Shown here in pieces: positions 56,376 through 64,000 of a stretch of 64,000 nt of DNA. The stretch covers positions 29,829,266 through 29,893,265 of the forward strand of contig CM063114.1 of assembly GCA_031841125.1 (NCBI GenBank). The letters run 5' to 3'. The notes under the pieces were generated by a model, which had not been told where the DNA came from, ran no database searches, and saw only the letters and a list, made by a program, of their open reading frames with translations. Each line of letters starts with the position of its first letter. The first letter of the stretch is position 1. The DNA comes from Acanthococcus lagerstroemiae. Taxonomy: Eukaryota; Arthropoda; Insecta; Hemiptera; Eriococcidae. The translations under genes were made by a program, and so were the position numbers.

Positions 56376-58483
56376 CAGTGTGGAACACAGATCATCACGC
56401 AACATAGGAAAGTCCCATAAAGCGCACGTTGATGTGAACCACTGTGGAAAACGTCGTGCTGGTGCAAATCAACATGCAACATTACACTAGTTCAGAATAA
56501 ATTCATCGAAAATGTTTGAAGAAAAAAAAAAAAAAAAACGCCGATAATTTCCGAAGAATCTCAACGGAAATCTTTAGAAAAAATTTTCAATATTTCCCAC
56601 AGAATTTCATGAAAATTTTTCGAGAAAATCTTTCGCTAATTTTTGAAAAATAATAGGAATTGGGAAAAAATAAAAGATTTTATCAACAAATTTCAGATAA
56701 AATGTTCTCCGAAGAATTTAATCGAAAATCGAGAAAAATCTTCGGGAAAATTTTTTTGATGACCAGGAATTTCATCTAAAATTTTTTCGGAAAAAAAATT
56801 CTGATACTTCCCGAAGAACCTCTTCGAACATCTTTTGGAAAAATGTCCAGTGTTTTCTAAAGAATTTTTTTTTAATCCTCAGGTATCTTCGGTAAAATTT
56901 CTAACAATTTTTAAGGAATTTCGTAGGAAATTTGTAGAAAAAATTTCCGATAATTTCCGAAGAATCTCATAGGAAATTTTTGGAAAAATTTTCGATGTTT
57001 TCCAAAAAAATTTCATCAACATCCTTCGAGAAAATTTTCCGATGATTTTTGAAGAATTTCATGGAAATATTCGGGGGAAAACAACGATGGTCTTTGAAGA
57101 ATTTTTATTAAACAATCTTCAGAAAAATTTTTCGATGATCTCCGAAGAATCTCATCGAGAATCTGCGGGAACAATATTCGATGATGTTAAGAAATTTCGT
57201 CGGAAATTTTTGGGATAAAATTCATACGTTATTATTTTCTTATCTGTTGCGTGTTATGTTCCACAACGTTTTCCACAGTGGTACACAAACACGTGCGCTC
57301 TATTGTCGATGCTTCTTCAAAACCGAAATTGATCAGTTTGAACGCGCAAGCGACGCGGCATCAGTCAGAGATGATTTGGTTCGAGTTCGAGTATGGGATT
57401 TAATGTTGCGTAATGAAGAATTTCATCGGAAATATTCGGCGGAAGACCATGGTTTTTAAGAATTTCATGAAAAATTGTCAGAAAGAATGTTCGATGATCT
57501 TCGGAAAATTTCATCGAAAATCTCTCAACTAGTGTCAAAATTTCACAAATTTTTGATTCGATTAAATCGGAAATCAAAAAATTTCTTAGAAAGATTTCCA
57601 ATAGAAATCTTCGGAAATTATCGGAATTTTTTCCCAAAAATTTCCGATGAAATTCCTTAACATCATCGGATATTGTTCCCGCAGATTCTCGATGAGATTC
57701 TTCGGAGATCATCGAACATTCTTCCTGAAGATTGTTTAATAAAAATTCTTCAAAAACCATCCGAGTTTTCCCCCAAATATTTCCATGAAATTCTTCAAAA
57801 ATCATCAGAAAATTTTCTCGAAGGATTTTGATGAAATTTTTTGGAAAACATGGAAAATTTTTCCAAAGATTTCCTATGAGATTCTTCGGAAATTATCGGA
57901 AATTTTTTTCTAAAAATTTCCAACAAAATTCCTTAAAAATGGTTAGAAATCTTACCGAAGATACCTGAGGATTTAGAAAAAAATTCTTTGGAAAACATTG
58001 GAAATTTTTCCAAAAGATGTTCGAAGAGATTCTTCGGGAAGTTATCGGAATTTTTCCCCAAAAAATTTTAGATGAAATTCCTGGTCATCAAAAAATTTTT
58101 CCGAAGATTTTTCTCGATTTTCAATTAAGTTCTTCGGAGAACATTTTACCTGAAATTTGTTGATAAAATCTTTTAAAAACCGTCGTAGTTTTTTCCCAAT
58201 TCCTATTATTTTTCAAAAATTAGCGAAAGATTTTCTCGAAAAATTTTCATGAAATTCTGTGGGAAACATTGGAAATTTTTTCTAAAGATTTCCGTTGAGA
58301 TTCTTCGGAAATTATCGACATTTTTTTTTTTTTTTCAAACATTTTCGATGAAATTATTCTAAACTAGCGTAATGTTGCGTGTTGATTTGCACCAGCACGA
58401 CGTTCTCCACAGTGGTTCACACTTTACATCAACGTGCGCTTTATGGGACTTTCCTATGTTGCGTGATGATCTATTCCACACTG
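56376..58483. mobile_element. palindromic (foldback) TA-target element, 2.1 kb
   Basis: The ends are CAGTGTGGAACACAGATCAT and its near-complement, flanked by TA on both sides (56374-56375 and 58484-58485), as for Tc1/mariner-type elements. The two arms (about 56376-57230 and 57630-58483) are inverted copies. They run from a GC-balanced tip of about 110 bp into a long A/T-rich stretch of GAATTTCATCGGAAATTTT-type units of roughly 60 bp, each partly palindromic. The centre (57240-57460) contains another degenerate tip-like block (GTTGCGTGTTATGTTCCAC). No transposase is visible. Confidence 0.8.
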
Positions 58484-58485
58484 TA

Positions 58486-59350
58486 TGTAGTCCTTCTACA
58501 TACTCTACCCACCTTTTCACTTTTCCTTCAGCTGTGTAAATAGACTCTACCTCCTTATTTGTTATATTACTTACTTTCTTCCCTCTTTCTCCAAATTCCA
58601 TTTTTACTTTTCTTTAGGCCAAATCTATTTGTCCTGTATTCATAAACTCTTCTATCTCATCACTCTTTTCTTTCATCCATTCCTCCTTTGCCTTTTTACA
58701 CTCTCTCTTTATTTCACTCGTTAACTTTTGATAAGCTAATGTACCTTCTTTATTCGGGCCATCCATCCGTCAGAGAGCGCTATAATCAAGCACTAGTGAT
58801 AAGGACGAAAACATGAATCTATGCATTTCCCCCAATAATGTACATACTCATTAAAATTGAAATAACTCGAAAAGTAAGACGTTTTTAAAGTATTTAAAGA
58901 GAAAATAATTTTTAGAACAAAGAATCTTCTTTCGACTAAGACTGTTTTTATACCTAGATTCCAAAATGTTGCTGCATGTGTCAAAAACTTCACGTTTTGG
59001 TCGCTGATAAAAGTAGTCGATACTAGCGCTGGACGGCCCGAATCGTTTGCATTCTTATATTTTCTTCGTTCGTCCATATTTCTAAGGATTCCCTCCTTCA
59101 TCCATGTTTTTTTTTCTTCTCTCATAGTTTTACCTAAATTTTCTTCTGCTAACGTTCATATTTCCTCCTTTATTTTTCCCGACGCTTTCTCCACACTGTT
59201 AATTTCCTGTGTTTTTTCAACCTCTAATTTTAATACACTTGATATTTCTCTCTCCTATTAATATTTTCCAACTTTTTTAAATTCCATCTTTTTATTTCTT
59301 CTTTTCTACCAAAAGTTTCTTCAATCAACCGGAAATAGTCAGAATAAAAG
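58486..59350 (-). pseudogene. RTE-like LINE, 5' part
   Basis: The minus strand reads FRLIEETFGRKEEIKRWNLK and NINRREKYQV near 59340-59240, then MREEKKTWMKEGILRNMDER near 59120. After the MITE come SYQKLTSEIK-type coding near 58730 and EGKVKRWVEYVEGLH near 58510. This is the endonuclease-to-RT linker of RTE-like LINEs. It continues across the foldback element at 56373. Confidence 0.75.
58753..59042. mobile_element. small MITE inside the LINE
   Basis: The tips TTCGGGCCATCCA and, reverse-complemented, TTCGGGCCGTCCA flank about 290 bp that interrupts the LINE reading. LINE coding stops at YKNAN on one side and resumes on the other. The target duplication could not be defined. Confidence 0.5.
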
Positions 59351-61079
59351 TCCTTTTTTGAGCTATAATTACTGGAATAATTGTGCCCAATTTGCGCTCG
59401 TTTACACCCAAGCCGTAGTAGCGATGGTGTAGAGCGGCCTATCGGTTTTCGGGTAGGGGGAGACTTCATGTTCATGAAGATGTGCACTTTTACTACTGTG
59501 TGAAAACAGACTTTCGGTCAGAATTAGTCAATAAAAATACCATAATACTGGGCTAAATATCAGAATCCATTTCCCAACGAGGTTTTTAAACAGAGAAAGG
59601 TCAGTGACACGGTTCTAAAAAGTGACACCTCAAAATGAGGTCTTTCGTGCATCTACACACAATAGCGCTTCTTGAAGCGCGGTATCTGCAGTCGCAGCCG
59701 AAACTGCGTCAGCAAGAATTCATTATCATAATTGAAATTACAAACATTACTTTTCATTATACCATTCGCCGCCAGCTTTTGAACAAGTCCGCACGGTTTG
59801 GATTTAATTCCTCGTTACACTTTCGGCGGACCCACGATGGCGAGGAAGCGGTAAGCGCAAGCGGTCGATGAGCACGAAACCGCACGCAATTTCGCATCTT
59901 GCTGTACGCGAATTTTGAGCGCGCGAAAAATCTTTCGAATTCGGGTGTTCGAGAACGGTCGAGCAAAATTTCGCTCCGCCACGAAGGATCTCGGTAACGC
60001 CGGTTACTGCCGCAGCCGTAACTCGGCCGCCAAAAGGAAGAAAAAAAGAAAAAGAAAATATTATTGCAGAAGTGATATTTTCCTCTTAATATTAGCGCTC
60101 CTCGTTCTCGTTCCGCAAATAGGGATAAAATGCAGCCGTGAGTGAATTTGTATTTCGGGGATCAAGACCGACTTTTCAATTTAATTTCCTCTGCTGCCGA
60201 AGTATACGAAGGGAGGGAGGGACGGGGTGGCGTTACCGATAAATCCCGCCGAACACAGTTTGTAAACAAGTACGCTCGGTGACAACGTTAGTTCGTGAGT
60301 AAATCGAATAAAACAAGATATAAACATCGTAAAAAAAAAATGAGGAGAAACTGTCGAATGAGAAAGGCCGTCGTTCCGAAAGGTTCGACGATCGTCTTTT
60401 TACCGTAATTAAGCCATTTTGGAGGGCATTTCGGTGTTTATCCAACCATCAAAAGAAGGGACGCAATTCGGTAATGGTGTAGCACTTGAATTTACATTCA
60501 ACCAGACTTTTTCGGGCCGCGAGAACGAACAAAACCAAACAGAGAAGTCCGCCAGGCGAGAGCACTCGGAGAAAAAAAAAGAGCTCGTGTAACCGAAGCG
60601 TCAATTTCGAATACAACCAGAGTCCATTAGAAAAATTCTTATGGCTGCAGAACGGTGAGGGCATAGTACGGCAGATTTTTTTGTCACTTGAAGGTAACAA
60701 TAGAAGGCTTAATCCACGACCAACCACTTTCCAGAAACTCGCCTCACTCGAGTCTTTCTTTTCCGGCACTTCTCGCCTCGCTTGTATACTGAAAAGCTTG
60801 AGTATATCAATTTCCAGGCACAGTATCCGTTAGAATATGCCCACAATATAATCTAAAACGCTCGCTCGAATTGCGATGATGAAATTCAATTGCACCATAT
60901 ACCGCTGTAACTTAAAATCGTTGACCATTACACCGGCGTAGGAACGAGAGCAGGGGTTTCAGGTTCGAACCCTTCCACGCTGTCAAAAACATTTCAGGAT
61001 GTATTTATTTTAGCACATTAATTACAGCAATAAGATGGCGGGATATGCGCTGTAGCGACCCCCCCCCGTACCATGTCGA
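59351..61079. other. CpG-richer unassigned sequence
   Basis: Unlike its surroundings, much of 59640-60780 has many CG dinucleotides and no repeat that I can see, so it may be unique host DNA. It contains the possible exon listed separately, and a GGTTCGAACCC B-box-like word at 60962-60972 without a clear A box. Confidence 0.45.
59915..60140 (+). CDS. possible first exon with signal peptide (hypothetical host gene)
   Basis: From an ATG at 59915 a frame runs to a very basic stretch (KRKKKRKRKYY) followed by a hydrophobic core (DIFLLILALLVLVPQIG) and IKCS. This is the layout of a signal peptide or membrane anchor. At 60138-60139 the frame meets TGCAGCC/GTGAGT, a good splice-donor match, just before the in-frame stop. 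The true start could be a later ATG or lie upstream. No second exon lies in the window that I can recognise. Function unknown. Confidence 0.25.
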
Positions 61080-61320
61080 CATGACGTCAAATCGACTTTG
61101 TCACGATTTAGAATCGACTCATTCACGACGTCGACTTCTCATCGACATAGTTCCAGAGTTGACTAGAAATCGACCCGGCTTGACTGCGTATCGACGCGAC
61201 GTCGAAATCAGGTCGACATGAAATTCACAGCACTTCAAATCTACGTCGAAATTGAGTCGATTCTGGGTAAATGCCATCCCGTGCACTGTAAATCCACGGC
61301 GACATCGAGCTGAATTTGAG
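61080..61320 (-). repeat. GTCGAC-rich array, segment 1
   Basis: Dense in TCGAC/GTCGA words (ATGTCGACATGACGTCAAAT, ATCGACGCGACGTCGAAATC). Same family as 36070-36660, in the opposite orientation. It is interrupted at 61321 by a TA-target element and continues at 62394. Confidence 0.75.
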
Positions 61321-61322
61321 TA

Positions 61323-62391
61323 GGGTAAATCGTCCACTTTTGGCCAGGTTAAGGAGATTTTTCATCTTTGAACGCCATTCAAAAATACAAGAATCAGTTT
61401 TCTTCCATAAAATTTGTCTTATCATCATTCTTTATGTTCTGAAGGACTGGGAGACTTTGTTCATCTGCTCATATAAATGATTCGCTTGCCTAGTAACTGA
61501 AAATAGAAAAACTGTAACCTAAAACACCCATCTTTGGCCAGTTTTGCCATCTATGGCCCACTTCATTACCATTTTTGGCCCCATGGATTATATTTCATTG
61601 GCAGGACAGAATTTTTACACGTTAAAGCTGAAATAAGCTTGGAAAGTAGTGGAGGAGTGCAAATAGAAGATATTAGACGTATTTCTTCGTGAAAAAATAG
61701 TACTTCCAAAATAATAAGTTGCATTTGATATTCATATTATTCACAAAAACAAATCTCACATTTCTGGTGCGTCATTTCTTATTCGTAAATTGCTTAAAAT
61801 ATTATTGGTATGTTTCTTCTTATTTTTTGTGCGACACTTTAGTGGTGACATGACGAAGAATCTGGGAACTTTATGAGAAATTTTCAGCTTTTCTAACTAG
61901 TTCATAACGACGGGTGGCCAAAAATGGGTTAGCACTGTACCCATCTTTGGACAGGTTGCTGGCCAAAGATGGTGAAATCATTAAATTCGAGACCTCCACT
62001 TGGCCATGCCTTTTAATTAATGATAAAGAGACTGAAAACCATTTTTTCAAAATAATCAAAATCCGTTACTAATACTATGAATCAGTAGAAAAATACATTG
62101 CCTAGTGCAATTACTGCCTGGCAGTGTTGGTATGACGATCTTTCCAATTTCTGGATTCTTAAGAGCTTTGATAAGAAATCACTGAAGTTTTGAAGTCCAC
62201 CACAGATCAATTTTTTTAGAAAGAATGGGTGACCTAAACTTGAAAATACAACACACTATGTATACGGCAGTGTTCACTGATTTCATAGTGCAAAAATCAC
62301 ATTCCCAGTGTTACCCAGTCCTTATTTGCTAGCAAATTTATGAGAAACCTGGCCAAAGATGGTACCGTGGCCAAAAGTGGACGATTTACCT
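61323..62391. mobile_element. 1.07-kb non-autonomous element, TA target, TIR with GGTAAATCGTCC
   Basis: The ends are GGGTAAATCGTCCACTTTTG and, reverse-complemented, AGGTAAATCGTCCACTTTTG. Each continues to GGCCA, giving 24 bp with one mismatch. TA flanks both ends (61321-61322 and 62392-62393). Words such as CATCTTTGGCCAG and its complement recur inside in both orientations. No coding region is evident. TA flanks suggest Tc1/mariner-type mobilisation. Confidence 0.8.
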
Positions 62392-62393
62392 TA

Positions 62394-62756
62394 TATGATT
62401 TCTCAAAAGCCTTAAATCGACGTCGAAATTCTGTCGATTGCGGGTAATAAGCTTTTTCGTAGACTGTAAATCGACGTCGACATGAAGTCGATTTTATGGA
62501 TAAATGACGTTGAAAAATGTCATAAACGTAACATAATAAATAAGTTGCGTTGTTAGTTATGTATTTAGATATTTGGGGGAGAGGGATCGGACAGCCAAAT
62601 CTTCCTGCTGTATCCACCATTGGTAGTAGGTGATGTATTTTTTCATTCGACTGCATTTAGACTCAAAGTCGACGGCGAAATTAAGCAGCGCGGTATGGTT
62701 TCATGTTCGACTGGTTTTCCACTTCAAGTCGACGGTGAAATTAAGTAGAAATTGAG
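62394..62756 (-). repeat. GTCGAC-rich array, segment 2
   Basis: Continues segment 1 after the insert (AAATCGACGTCGAAATTCTG, GTAAATCGACGTCGACATG) and grades into ~70-bp units with TTCAAGTCGACGGTGAAATT. Confidence 0.75.
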
Positions 62757-63371
62757 TGTGTCGCGGCAAAAAGGGCACATATCGACTATGTGCCCTTTTT
62801 GAGGCGATTTCAGATTCAGAATCTACGGACTTTTTATAGTCTGATGCAATTTACCCCACCTTCTCAACTCGGTTTGTTATCAACAGAGATGCTTGAGAAT
62901 GATGTGGAAAAACATGGAAAAAACGGTCGTATCATGGTTCTCGTTAGTCGTGCTCCTTTTTGAGTTGTGTACCGCGTTTTTGTGCTATTATTGAGTAAAA
63001 AATTGAACTGTGTTGCGCGCGAAGAGTTACTGAGGTTTTTAGTATTCGGGCAAGGGATTAATTTACCGAAAGTGGGGGGAAAAAAGTCGCTACAAAAAGG
63101 CACATAACTTATTTGTACCAAATACAACGTAGAAGAAAAAGTTGCCACAAAAAAGGCACATAACCTACCAAATACAAATAAGAAAATATAAATGAAGGCA
63201 TCGTTTCATTGCAACGTCATGATTATTCAGAAGGTGAAAGTGTAAAGTTTCGAATAAAAACAACAATAAGTATTTTACGCCAATATAGTGGTAACACTGA
63301 ATGTACCCAACTTCAAAGCTGTTTTTCTGAAAACGTCGTTTCGTTGCATGTGCCCTTTTTGTCGCGACACA
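62757..63371. mobile_element. 615-bp TIR element with GGGCACAT ends
   Basis: TGTGTCGCGGCAAAAAGGGC and, reverse-complemented, TGTGTCGCGACAAAAAGGGC, each followed by ACAT, match at 23 of 24 positions. A second inverted copy of the AAAAAGGGCACAT word lies right after the left end, and two weaker ones (AAAAAGGCACATAA) near 63095 and 63150. It interrupts the ~70-bp array. No clean target duplication is visible. Confidence 0.65.
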
Positions 63372-63725
63372 CTCCATTGAGTAACACATATGACATAAAT
63401 TCGACTGCATTTCCATTTGGATTCGACAGCGAAAGGGAGTCGAAAGCAAGTAGCATACATGACTTTAGATTCGACTGCATTTCGACTTGAGTTCGACGGT
63501 GAAATGGAATCAAAATTGAGTAGCACACATGACTTTAAATTCTACTATACTTCAACTTGAATTCGACAGCAATATTAAGTAGAAATTGAGTAACACATAT
63601 GTATTTTAAATTCGACCGTATTTCGAGTTGAATTCGACGACGAAATGGAGTCGGAATTGAGTAGCATGGAATAGTATGAAATTCGACTTCATTACGACTC
63701 AAAATCGACGTCCGTTAGCAGTTGA
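63372..63725 (-). repeat. GTCGAC-related array, segment 3 (~70-bp units)
   Basis: At least four units with ATTCGACTGCATTTCGACTT, GAATTCGACGGCGAAAT and AATTGAGTAGCACATATGAC-like words. Each begins about 70 bp after the last, in inverted orientation relative to 36070-36660. Confidence 0.85.
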
Positions 63726-64000
63726 TTTAGTTTAATAATCGATTCCGGGCGTCGCCCGATTGCGTCCGGGTCAGTAAGGGGAGATAAATTATTGAAGAAA
63801 ATGAATGGTTTTATTGCGGCCCGATGTAGAGTTTGATTGCGTCCAGGCTCATAGTTCCATTGCGTCCCAGTCCATTTAGCGTCATCCAGAGTGCACCACG
63901 AGGGGGTGGACCGAACTACAGTCAAGACTTTCAATATACATCCAGATAACTATTCTTCAAAATCTGAATAAACTGCGGAACTGAAAACGTAGAGGTGAGT
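63726..64000. other. window end with repeated ATTGCGTCC words
   Basis: ATTGCGTCCGGG, ATTGCGTCCAGG and ATTGCGTCCCAG occur within 115 bp, preceded by a GGGCGTCGCCC hairpin. No gene is seen. The last bases (AGAGGTGAGT) happen to match a splice donor. Confidence 0.4.

Noticed and set aside
60930..60990. Third tRNA-derived element (B-box GGTTCGAACCC)
   Set aside because: No convincing A box at the right distance and no cloverleaf could be drawn.

Overview
This window looks like a transposon-dense intergenic region of an animal genome, most likely an arthropod and perhaps an insect. There are no bacterial-style operons. The signs are a fragment of nuclear-integrated AT-rich mitochondrial 16S rRNA, LINE fragments of the RTE and jockey/R1 kinds, hAT, Tc1/mariner and PIF/Harbinger-type DNA elements, Helitron-like ends, tRNA-derived repeats, and one apparently intact Ty3/gypsy-like LTR retrotransposon. 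I found no convincing complete host gene. One possible first exon with a signal peptide lies near 59.9-60.1 kb. Species cannot be fixed from the sequence alone.

Region by region. 0-2.7 kb holds decayed mariner, RTE-LINE and hAT coding pieces. 4.2-21.4 kb is a single 17.2-kb foldback element. It has two nearly identical inverted arms of about 4.29 kb, ends in GGGTACGTTACCC, and is flanked by the 9-bp direct repeat ATTAATTAG. Its arm tips are a tandem array of about 147 bp; further in lie a ~110-bp minisatellite and a dead LINE reverse transcriptase. Its centre holds about 5 kb of the same minisatellite and a third partial arm copy. 21.4-25.4 kb has two direct copies of a jockey-like LINE fragment, with the mitochondrial insert between them. 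28.0-31.0 kb is a tandem Helitron-like cluster. 31-44 kb is mostly unassigned sequence with small elements, including a 188-bp Harbinger MITE whose empty-site relative lies 230 bp away, and a 417-bp hAT MITE.

44.7-59.4 kb is a nested mosaic. An old minus-strand RTE-like LINE was hit by a palindromic TA-target element, a small MITE and, most recently, the LTR retrotransposon (45801-56151). The LTRs are 892 and 893 bp and appear to differ by one T in a homopolymer. The element has a tRNA-Lys primer site, a 1,881-codon gag-pol frame and a 312-codon ORF in the env position. Three things about it are unusual. An SGNH/GDSL-hydrolase-like domain sits between capsid and protease. The RNase H domain has lost three of four catalytic acids, and no polypurine tract is visible next to the 3' LTR. 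The downstream ORF is not an envelope protein but a coiled coil fused to a second protease-like fold whose DTG is replaced by DDR. A splice acceptor just before that ORF suggests a spliced subgenomic mRNA.

59.4-64.0 kb has a CpG-richer unassigned stretch, then a GTCGAC-rich array of ~70-bp units split by two further TIR elements.
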